Source: Desmodesmus armatus (lineage: Eukaryota; Chlorophyta; Chlorophyceae; Sphaeropleales; Scenedesmaceae). From it: DNA of 64,000 nucleotides. The stretch is taken from assembly GCA_007449985.2 (NCBI GenBank), contig VIIQ02000617.1:1-64000 (forward strand), written 5' to 3'. The position numbers and the translations under genes are program-made. A model generated the notes under the pieces. It searched no databases. It worked only from the letters and a program-made list of their open reading frames with translations, and had not been told where the DNA came from. Below are positions 43,879 through 53,960 of the stretch, one piece after another. Each line of letters opens with the position of its first letter. Within the stretch, counting starts at the first letter, position 1.

Positions 43879-46800
43879 ATGGCCTTGCTGCATGGGGTCC
43901 GGAACGGCTGGAATGTGACCAGCTGCAGCCCACGAGCCAGCAGGAGCAGCTTCAGGACTCGGTGTCGCGTGGCAAAGCCATCACCAGCTGTTCCTGCTGA
44001 CAAGGGCTCCGTGACGACCGCCGAAACCACCAACGGACGAAGTGTGCTAGTGAAAGACAACGAATACATTGCAGGGCCCTACGGCAGCGGCCGGCTCAGC
44101 CAGGAAGGTGGGTGCTGCCTCCTAACTCCAGCACAACAGCACTGCTCACCCCTGCTGTAGCCCTAACTGCTATGAGGCTCATATGCTGAGGTTGCGTGCG
44201 CTGCAGAGGAATTTGATGACATTCTGGAAGTGCCCACTATGAGGCACCTGCTGGAATCCAGGTGATAAGGGCAGCATGAAACTGCAGTGACTGTGACAGT
44301 GACAGCACCCCATCCTACTAGTAGCACACAAGTCCCAGCACAGTGCAAATGCCTGGCAGTGTAGAGGCGCCAGCACAGTATCAGCTCAACAGGCTGTCAC
44401 ATCACTGCAAGTAGCTGATCACTACTGACTTGTGTGTATGCACTGTTTGTACAGGCCCAGCCCTTTCGCATCTGACAACAACTCAGGGGGTGGCTTTGGT
44501 GGGTCACAGGCGTTGACAGCAGCAGCACATGTGGCCCAGCTAATGTACACGGCATGCTGTGCGCATCTCGGTCCTTGCAGGATATGCCTACGGTTGTGCA
44601 TGACTTGCTGTGACTGAGCCATACGACAGTTCTGGCACGCATATCCTCTACATGTACCCTTTTACATATCTTTGCTGCAGTTGGAGACCGGGACAAGATC
44701 CGCCTGCACACAGTGGAGTATGAGTCAACCGATTCAGCAGGTGCGCAGCAACAGCAGCACCACAACCAGGAAGCATTCGCAGGTGGCTGACGCCTCCGTC
44801 AGCACAGCACGTTGCGGCATCAGCAACAGTGGCCCAGTAGCATCACAGCTGTCTAGCCGGCAGCAGCAAACAGCAGCTGACGTTTGCGGTGCCGGCTGGC
44901 CTGCGCGCCGCCTTGCAGGTGCCACATGCGCCAACGGGGAGAACAACACGTTTGATGAGGACACCTGCTTGGTGCTGCCTGAGTGGTCCATTCGCTCAGG
45001 CCCGCGCGGCAACATCTTCTTCGACCCAGAAAAGGTGCGGCCGGCACTTCAGCAGACATGCAGCTCAGCTGGTAGCGGGTGCGATGTAGCGCAGCCGCTG
45101 GCAGGGGTGCAGCTGCAGCAGCGCTCAGCCACCTGCCGCACTCAGCTAGCAGGACATTTGCAGGCGAGCCGCCCAGCACACATGCCAGCAAGGCAGCTAG
45201 AGCCCGTGGCGCAGCCCCTGGCGGTGCTGGCGCTGCCCTCCACAGCCACCACTGCCACTGTCAGCCAGCAGGGCAATCAAGGTATCAAGCAGCAGGGCAG
45301 TGGCCGTGGCCAAGTCTGCCGCAGATTCTGCGTGGCCCAGGGTAGCCCAGGCCCTAGTATGGCGTTGCTGCATGTGACTGCCTGTATCGCAGGTGACGGC
45401 AGCCATTGTGACGTGTGGAGGGCTGTGCCCAGGGCTGAATGACGTGGTGCAGAACATTGTGTTCACTCTCACCGACTATGGTGTTCCTGAGGACCAGATC
45501 CTGGGCATCCGCTACGGCCTGAGGGGCTTCTATGAGCGGGAGGACAAGCCCATCACACTCACACGCAAGGCTGTGGAGGGCATCCACCTCAAGGGTGGCA
45601 CCATGCTGGTGAGAGCAGCAGGGAGCGGCAGGGTCAGGAGCATCAGTGGGGACATGGGCTGTATGGCGCTGGTCTTCATTAACGGCGCCAGCAGCCCTGG
45701 TTAAGCATACATAATCCACTGCTGTACAGCTTGCCAGGCATGCAGCTTCAGCATGCATGCAGTGCAGTTGACGCAGGTGCACTTGAGTGAGGGTAACCCA
45801 TGCAATATGCAGCCCACAACTGGCCCTTTGGCTGCAAAGCAAGCAAAGTGCCCGCCCTACAAACAACTGTGTCTCTCTGTGTGTGTTGCTTTGGTGTTTC
45901 TCATGCTTGCAGGGCACTTCACGTGGTGGAGCCAACATCAAGGAGATTGTGCGCCGCATTGATCTGTGGGGCCTGGACATGGTGTTTGTGGTGGGCGGCA
46001 ACGGTGGCAACGCAGCGGCGGATGCAATCCAGCGTGAGGTGGAGAAGCAGGGGGTGCGCTGCGTGGTGGCGGGAGTGCCAAAGTCCATTGACAACGACAT
46101 CCTGCTGGTGAGTCAGCCCCCAGGCTGTATGGTGGGCTGCTGTACGCAAGCGGGCTGCATTTTGTTGTGCATGCGTGCTGAAGCTGTAGCTTGAAGTTTC
46201 ATACATTGGGCAATCGAGGCACGTGCAGGATATGGCTTGGGGGACCAGTGCCCAGGAGTAGGGGCAGTGCGGGGTGGCCTGGTTTGATTTGTGGTTTTTG
46301 AGAGGGCATGCGCGTAGTGCAGGCAGCGTGGAGTCGTGATCTGATGGTCAAGTGTGGCTGCTCAGGTGGTGAAACAGGGTACTCAATGCAGCGGAGTTTA
46401 TCGTCGCAGGCGGGAGAGGACGATGGCCAGGCTGACAGATATGTTTGGCTGGTGGGCATGCCCTGGGTGTAGGCATCAACACCCTGCAGCTGCTGTTGCT
46501 GCTTCAGCTGCTGTTCATCCCGCGTGGTGTTATCCCCTTGCAACCTACATTGCTCCTGAACTTCGCTCTGTTCAGCCCATGTTGCTCCTGACGCTGCCGC
46601 TGGGTGCTGTCACGTGCAGATTGACAAGTGTTTCGGGTTTGACACTGCTGTGGAGGAGGCTCAGCGGGCGCTGCTGGCCGCCAAGGTGGAGGCGGTCAGC
46701 GGCTACAGGGGCCTGGGCATTGTCAAGCTCATGGGCCGCAGCTCGGGCTTCATTGCCATGCAGGCATCCATGGCCTCAGGTGGGTGGTGGCGTGGGGGTG

Positions 46801-49280
46801 ATAGTGGGGGGTTGTTGGTGGTGGTGTGGGGGTGGGTAGCCGCTGGGGGTGCTGGGGGTGGTGTGGGGGAGACACTGCCTGCCAACAGGGGGTGTTGCTG
46901 CTAGGTGTTGGAGGGGGGGGGTCGGCAATGATGCAGGGTGCGGAGCTGCCTACACTGCACGTGCAGCTCATGCTGGCTGCCTGCTGGTGGGGTTTGGGAT
47001 TGCAGCGAGCAGACGTCTTGCTGTGATGTTAAACACATGAGTTACAACCATCAAGTGCATGTCATGACGACAGGCTTAAAAAGTGCGTTCCGACACGCAC
47101 ATATTGGTAAACGTGTTTATCATAATGGAATTGTTTCACCTGATACTTGTCTGATGTCGGTGCATCTCTGCCATCTCCCTCCGGTCCAGGGGACCACTGA
47201 TTGCTGCAGTGGTCTAGAAAGCTGCTGCTGTGAGAACTGTAAGACTCTGTGAATTGAGACCGAGACTGTTGGAGGGGCCACCACCCTCCCTAGTGCATGT
47301 AAAGCCAGCCTAAGTCCCTTGTCCCCTAGGAATTACCTGCAGGCACAGTAAAGCATTTTGGTAGCAACAGATGGTTGTCAGTAAACCTTGTATGAAACCA
47401 CCTTGAAGGAGGCATGCAGAGCTTGGCTAGTGTGGCTTGATGTGACTTGAAGGGCTTGGGCGGGTAGCACGGTGAAGTAGTCCAGAAGCTGTCAGGGTTT
47501 ACAAACTGTCACGGCTCTTGAATGACGAATGACCTGTTACGTAAGCACTCAGCAACATAATGTAGGCCAATCAAGTGAGTAGGCTTTGGGGGTTAAACAT
47601 CATGTCTTATAATGTAGAGGCATATAATTGAGCTTTAGTCAGAGTTGCAAAGCTTGAATGTGTGTGTGTGTCTGTCAGACAGAGTGGGCACGTGATGTGT
47701 AATGATATGCCATGATGTGGCCAGCCAATCAACGACATGACTGCTGTTGATCTTGGGTCGGAGGACGGCGGCTTTACTGGCCGCCAACATACGGAGGCTA
47801 GCAATGAGAAGATTGCCCCATAAGTCAACAGAGGTCTCCTCGATGTGGAGCAGGTCCAGCTGCTTGGCCCGTCAACACTGTGTGTGCTGGTGTTTGCGTG
47901 TGGTGCTGCAGGTGTTGTTGACGTGTGCCTTATACCTGAGGTGCCCTTTAGCCTGGAGAAGCTGTGTGAGTACGTGGCCCAGGTGCTGGACAAGAAGGGC
48001 AACGCAGTTGTGTGCGTGGCAGAGGGCGCAGGCCAGGTGCGATTTGGTAGCCCGGCAGCATGCGTGTGCTGCATGATAACACACTTTGCAGGCTACAAGA
48101 TCTTTCAGCTAGGGGTTGCCGCAATGGCCTCAACAAAGCTGTCTCCGCCCAGGTTAGGCCTCACCCGCACTTCCCTGTCCTCACTGTGCAAGCCGTGAAA
48201 GCAGTGGCCACCTCAGCACAGCACTGTTTGGCCCATGTGCTGCTGGACTGTCTTGTCTGGGCATGCTTGCATGGTTGTGTGGCATGCTGTCCTGCTGTTG
48301 TCTGTGTTGAGCCCTGCGCATGTTTTGTCCTGGTTGCTGCACCGCAGGACATCCTCGCCCAGGGCAGCACAGCCAAGGATGCCAGTGGGAATGCCATCCT
48401 AGCGGATGTGGGGCTGTGGATGAGGGATGAGTTCAAGAAATACTTCAAGGCAAAGGGACCAGGGGTGAGGCAGACACTGGGGGCAACATACAGCACTGCT
48501 GACAGCCGTGCGTTTGACTCCGCCTGCTGCAAGACTGAAGCGCGCAAAAGCACCCAAGGACACATGCAAGTGCTGCCAGCACATCCAAGGCAACAGTGGA
48601 CAGTCATCGGCCTGCATTTCTGGTTGTGTCTCTCACTTCCTTTGCTAGCATATGTATATGTTGGTGGTGTGTGTGGCGAAGGTGTGCCACTTCAATGGTT
48701 GGTATTGTTTCTGCTTCTGCCTGCAGCACGAGGCAGACGTCAAGTACATTGACCCCAGTTACATCATCCGCTCCATCCCCACCACCAGCAACGACCGCAT
48801 CTACTGCAAGGTGCTGGGCCAGGGAGCCGTGCATGGGGCCTTTGCCGGCTACACAGGCTTCACGGTGGGCCTGGTGAACACGCACTACGTGTATCTGCCC
48901 ATCCCAACCATCATCCAGGCGCCACGCAAGGTCAACCCTCAGGGCCGCAGGTGGAACAGGTGAGGAGTTGGGTGCACAGTGCGTGAGTGTGCTACAGCAG
49001 TGTGCATCGCGTGTGGTTTTTGTTGTGGTTGGAGGTCCTGTCGTAGTCAAGTTTGTAGGATAGGCTTTCCAATGCACATCGGTTGCTTTGTAATGCTATC
49101 TGCTGTTGTTTTCGAAATGCAGCCCGAATGACACATTTGACGAATGGGCTCAAGTGGTGGCAGTGAGAGGCCCAGTTCTGTGACCCGTTGCATGTCCGTG
49201 ATGCACGATGTATATGTCTGTGACACACACTATGTCTGTGCAGGTTGAAGACTGCCATCAACCAGCCAGACCTGTTGTGA
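43879..49280 (+). CDS. PFK: ATP-dependent 6-phosphofructokinase, plant type, probably plastid-targeted, 528 aa
   Basis: Twelve exons: 43879-44107, 44207-44261, 44455-44498, 44681-44740, 44919-45034, 45393-45608, 45913-46107, 46620-46779, 47912-48036, 48348-48464, 48727-48959 and 49244-49280; all phases agree. The enzyme phosphorylates fructose 6-phosphate in glycolysis. Signatures: ATP-site [13 protein letters not shown] (about 175), a nucleotide/metal loop [11 protein letters not shown] (267-276), substrate loop VPKSIDNDI (about 295-303), [32 protein letters not shown], and the C-terminal block [21 protein letters not shown]. The N-terminus [21 protein letters not shown], Ser/Arg-rich and acid-free for about 40 residues, resembles a chloroplast transit peptide. 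The usual GGDGT of ATP-PFKs is GGNGG here, close to the GGNGT form known in plastid plant PFKs. The end of exon 3 is uncertain: two phase-1 donors lie 9 nt apart (before GTGGCT or before GTGGGT). The longest intron is 1.1 kb (46780-47911). Confidence 0.88.
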
Positions 49281-50343
49281 GCCTCCAACAGCAGCTGCCG
49301 CCCGGCAGCAGCCTCTTTTTCCTACTATCTGCCAGCAGCTGCGCCTTCCCTGTGGGCAATGCTGCCTATCAGGGCAGCCTCCAGCAGCATCCGAGGGCTG
49401 TGCAAGCTCAGCTGCTGCATTCGGGTCAGCACAGGGTTCTGGTAAGAGCCTGCATGTTTTCCGTGGAGCGAGGGGGCCGTATTCACACCTGGGGCTGCAG
49501 GGCTGTGCAAAGCTGCCTGTGGTGGCGCCTTTGCGGCCTCTCAGGTGGTGTGCAGGCTGGTGACGCTCTGACCGCATGGTGCATGCACAGCCAGGGCCAA
49601 CATGTTTAGGGGTGCAGGCCTGGGCTCATGGGCGGTGGGTGTGTCTTGAATGGGTGCTGTTGGTGTGCTTGAAATCAGCATTCGTGACTTTTTGTGGCAT
49701 ATGCATTGACTGCAGCTGGAATGAGTTACTTTGGGGCATGTTGTCCGCTCTACTTTGTGTGGCTGTTGACCCGTGTAGGTGTGTCTTCTGCTCCCCCAGT
49801 GTCTGGTTTTTGGACATTGCAGCTTTGGGCAGGCAAAGTTCTCTCTCTGCATCACTTCGGAATACGGCAAAGAACTGCATCAGTACTTGCGTGGCTCGTT
49901 CAGATGGTGTGCTGACATACAGGTCACCCACTCAAGGTATTGCAAGGTGCAGCATACGGTCTTGTGTGGTGTTGGCTGGACTTGTGCAGCACTGCGTGCA
50001 CACTTTCAAGCTGTGGTACTCTCGGCAAGTGCCTGGGTGGTGTGTTGTGCCATGTCGAATCACTTTTGTCTGTCAATCAGTCCGCTGAGCCTGAAAGTGC
50101 AGGCTATTGTCTGTACCGCTGTAACGATAGACCCAACAACTGTTTTGGGACATGTGCCTTTGTCAACCAATCTTCAGCAGCTGCAGGAGAGTTACTTCGC
50201 ATTTGCATGTTTGCCTGCACGGTGCTTGCTGATATTTTAAAAAACAGGGACCAATTCCAAATCACTTACTTCAACTGTTGAATGCAATGATCATATGCAT
50301 ACTGTGCCTCAGTGACCTTTCAACACAGTTGGAAGAGATACTC
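49281..50343. other. Convergent intergenic region, 1.06 kb, no gene seen
   Basis: This lies between the phosphofructokinase stop (plus) and the stop of the thioredoxin-fold gene (minus), so it should be made of two 3' UTRs. The plus strand is G/T-rich almost throughout, suggesting that the phosphofructokinase transcript extends well into it; a TGTAA at 50120-50124 could be its end. Confidence 0.4.
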
Positions 50344-53300
50344 TCAGCTGCTGACTGCATATGTGTCTTCCAAGTGCTTCACGATGGCTGAGCTCTCAAA
50401 CAGGTACACCCCCTCGTTGGGGTCCTCAAGGTAGGGCACTTGGAAGTGGCCACGCTTGTCCAGCAGCTCCTGTGACAGATGCAGAAATGGCACAGCACAG
50501 CACGTTGATCGACTGTTTTGGTCCGGCACATTCACAACATGCCATTGGCAGCCATATTCCACGGTCACAGTCATACAGCATTGCAAGTGTTGTTGTGGGT
50601 TATGCCGGCGCTGTGGTTGACAGCCTTAGCCAACAGGTCCTTACGCCAAACCCCAGTTGAGCAGCAGTGCCGCCTCACCTGCCGCTTGGGGCTGCCGCGT
50701 GAGCATGTGACCTGCCAGTCAGATAACAGCAGCACAAGCGGCACATGCAACGGCAGCATTGCGTCAGTAAATTTGCAGCACCAGACATTCATCCGACATT
50801 ACAAAACCGTGGCATATGAGCTGCCAGTCGCTGGAAGATGGCAGCTGCTCTACCCTTCTCAGCTGCCGCTGCACTTGGCAAATTCATTCCAAAAAGGGCA
50901 TTGATGGGCGCACGGGTGCATGTGATACGCATGATGACTGGCACACCTGCTTATAGGGCAGCTCCAGCTCTGATAGTGTCTCCTTGACAAGGTTGACAAA
51001 GGGGCTAGCATCATAGCCCCACAGCACCAGCGGCTGTGCAGGCTGCTTGTTGGCGCGCACGCGGCTGCCCCTGCCCGCCCTGTGCACACGTACAAGAAAG
51101 TACGGCATGTTGCATTGGGCTCCACACAAACTGTCTGCCCGCAACAAATATGTGAGCACAACGCCTGAGCAGCAATGCAACAACACAAACATCATTACTG
51201 TGAAGCGGAAAGAGTGGTTCGACTTGTCTGCACCCAAATGATCTCCGACCGCCGCCACCTGAAGCATTGGCCTCACACACACTCTCCCATCCCTTGCCCT
51301 CCCCCCCCCCCCCCCCCCCACCTGCCGACCCCAACTCACCATGCTGCTAGGGCCAGACCTGCTGTCAATGATGTGAAGCGCCTCCCATGTCCCCCTTCAA
51401 CCCCTGCACCACTGTGCCCCTTCACCCACACTGTCCATCCCTTGCCTCTCCTCCCCCCAAGGCCCCTGCCAACCCGTCTCACCGTGGTGCCAGGGCCAGG
51501 CCTGCCGTCAACGTTGCAAATGGCATCCCCCCCCCCCCAGTCTCCACCCCTGTGCAACCCCACCTCCACTGTTCCATCACTTGCCTCCCCTCCCCACACA
51601 CCACCTGCCGACCCCGTCTCACCATGGTGCCAGGGCAAGGCCTGTCGGCGTTGTGGAGGGCCTCCCCATATCCCCCTTCAACCCCTGCACCGATGTACCT
51701 CCTATCCCACACTCGCCCTTCCCTTGCCTCCCCTCCCCCCAAGGCCCCTGCCGACCCCGTCTCACCGTGGTGCCAGGGCCAGGCCTGCCGTCAGCGTTGT
51801 GAAGTAGCCCAGCCTGAGTGCCAGGGGCACCTCACCATCACCATACTCGTTGAACAGGTATGTGATGATGGCATCACTCTCATACATCTGCTTGCCTACA
51901 GCAAGGAAACAGCAAGGAAACATCAGAACCAGCAAGGGGCCTATCGGCTCTAGCTAACTTGTACATGTGTGCAGGTGATACTGGTCATGCTGGATTGCTT
52001 TGTTGCAGACAGAAAGAGTCCTGCGTGCCAAATGTCACGTGCCTGTGTTCTCATCCACCAGGTATGGGAACTGCGCTTTGCCGCCCATTTCCACGACCTT
52101 GTTGCGCCACACTGCACCATCCTTGGGGCAGGGCCGCACATCCACATCCAGGTCCAGCACTGAGAATGCCTCACGCACCTGCATGCACCACAACACACAA
52201 CTCATGTGTTCAACAACCAGGCCGCATGAAGTTCAACAAAACCCTTCCGCCCTGTGGTCAGCCAGCAGCAGTGGTGACCAAAGGAGCTTGCTCCCTCGAG
52301 ATTGTACTGTAAGTGTCGGCTGTGCATTATCATGTCATATGCAGCGTGATGACGAAACCCACTGCTTTGGCTGCCCGGTGTGTCATATGTCATCACAGCA
52401 TGCTGGGCATGTCGAACCAAGGCGGCCTAAAAGCCCACAGCTGCCTGCCCATTGCGTGGTGTGCCCAACCCTTCAGGGTTGGTTCAGTCACACCGTTGGC
52501 CCTACCTTCTTGCAGAAGGGGCAGCCCTGGAACTCATACACCACCAGAGGCTTCTCAGGCCGCTTGAAGCCAGACACCTGGGCAGCAGCAGATCGCAACA
52601 AAGTTGGTCGCGATTGACCTTTGCTGATCAGTGCAGGCACACCACGCACATGGTGGGGGACACCACACCTTCATAAGGGATACTGAAGGCCATTGACAGG
52701 GAAAGCAGCGGGCAGCTGCAACTGCAACAGCCGCAGAATCCACGTGATCCCCACCCCCTTCTCCCCCCTTCACCGTCCAGCAGCTTTACCCAGGCCCTGC
52801 TGACCCCCTGCTGCCACTCAGTCAGCTGCTGTACCCTCAACCCTGCTGACACACTGCTGTGTGAGTGACAGGTGCCGCCCCACCTTTGATGTCTCCTTGA
52901 TGCGCCTGCCCCCTACAGTGGCCAGTGTGTAGGTGCCGCTGCTGCTGCCATCATCCGGCACAAACTCTGCTTTGTAGCCTGAGGCCAGGGCACCCGTGCC
53001 AAACCGCAGCAGGGGGCCAAGGGAAGAAGTCACAACCTGCGGGACAGCAGATCCATGTATGCACACCCCGTCATGTATGATCTGCTGTGACCACGATAAC
53101 ATGACATTCATAAAAGACCACTGCTGCACGTGTCAGTGCCACCACTCATGAATCACTGCCTGTCTCCAAATGTCAGCAGGGTTCATCAACAAGGGCTACT
53201 GTGATTCCTTAAAATGAACCAATCGTTGGCAACTGTTATGCATTGACAAGATCCATTGCTGCACCCCCCCCCCCCCCCCCCCCCCGGGGGGCCCCACCCC

Positions 53301-53614
53301 CACTCACACTGGCCAAGTAACCATCAGCAACTGCAAACTTCTTGGGCTCTGGTCCAGCATTCCTCAGCTCTGTGTTGACCTGTTGATATTACCACAACAA
53401 CACCGACCATTGGGGGCTGCTGCAACCATGAAGTGCCTCATGTTTCGCTGCCTTCCCCCCTCTTGTGGCCACACACCAGGCCACTTTGGGGGTCACCCCA
53501 ACCTCTGCGCAGAGCGCGCACCTTGCTGGTCGTGTCCGACATGGCCCTAACAAGCGTGGAAGATCGCGGTTGAACCACTTGGCTGGAGATGCGCTGCTGC
53601 AGTTGGCTGATCAT
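50344..53614 (-). CDS. Double thioredoxin-fold (GST N-terminal type) protein, probably plastid, 315 aa, nine exons
   Basis: Minus-strand exons 53522-53614, 53308-53379, 52884-53036, 52506-52577, 52043-52178, 51766-51895, 50947-51079, 50679-50711 and 50344-50469 join in phase. The product has two tandem GST-N/thioredoxin-like halves. The first is LVVYEFQGCPFCKK (CPFC at 125-128), FPYLVDENTG and MYESDAIITYLFNEYG. The second is LVLWGYDASPFVNLVKETL, where the CxxC position is ASPF, then HFQVPYLEDPNEGVYLFESSAIVKHLEDTY. This layout matches a plant and algal thioredoxin-family group whose members lack the helical GST C-domain; their chemistry is not established. The N-terminus MISQLQQRISSQVVQPRSS is free of acid residues and rich in Ser, Gln and Arg, a likely transit peptide. 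Exon 8 is a 33-nt micro-exon (VTCSRGSPKRQ). The intron after exon 5 appears to use a GC donor (ACAG|GCACGT). An upstream in-frame start cannot be excluded. Confidence 0.82.
51290..51810 (-). repeat. Four tandem copies (about 142-bp unit) of an exon edge with its donor site
   Basis: The 3' edge of exon 6 of the double thioredoxin-fold gene (sense coding LTAGLALAPR|GTGAGACG, about 51750-51805) recurs in the downstream intron at about 51609-51660, 51471-51523 and 51327-51380. Each copy contains a form of GGTGCCAGGGCCAGGCCTG (antisense) and keeps a GTGAGACGGG or GTGAGTTGGGG donor. Between copies lies a pyrimidine/C-rich spacer. A C19 run at 51301-51319 ends the array. Confidence 0.85.
53264..53285. 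repeat. 22-base C homopolymer beside exon 2 of the double thioredoxin-fold gene
   Basis: This is an uninterrupted C run on the plus strand, G-run in the sense transcript, followed directly by a G run (CCCCGGGGGGGCCCC). It lies 23 bp past the exon 2 donor. Confidence 0.9.
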
Positions 53615-53960
53615 CTGTGTGTGTGGTGAGTGAAGGTGCCCTCCTCGATGCACGGACAGTAGCCTCACAGTAGACCTGATACAGAGTTGAGTCATACCTG
53701 AAAGTGTCCATCTGGCCTCCCCAGGCTGCTTCTCCCCCTCCTTGTCGGTTGCCAACTGCCAAGTCAAAACAGAAGAAGGGCAAAGGCATGAGGGAACCGT
53801 CGCTGTGTGTCTTCTTCAGCAACCCCTACAACATCTCACACAAAAACTGGCAACGCCAAGCTGTGCAGTGTCGTATCAAGGAACACAAGACCATCCCCAA
53901 GATCATACAACAGCTACATTCCAAAGGACCTCACATGTGCTCATAGCTGCAGGTATATGA
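53615..53960. promoter_or_regulatory. Divergent intergenic region, 346 bp, likely bidirectional promoter
   Basis: This separates the minus-strand start at 53614 from the plus-strand start at 53961. No specific element recognised. The tight head-to-head arrangement of two genes with redox-related folds is notable but may be chance. Confidence 0.35.

Noticed and set aside
44734..45442. 256-codon plus-strand open frame across phosphofructokinase exons 4-5
   Set aside because: It is in the wrong frame for the conserved enzyme; the true frame needs the exons at 44681-44740 and 44919-45034 and the intron to 45393.
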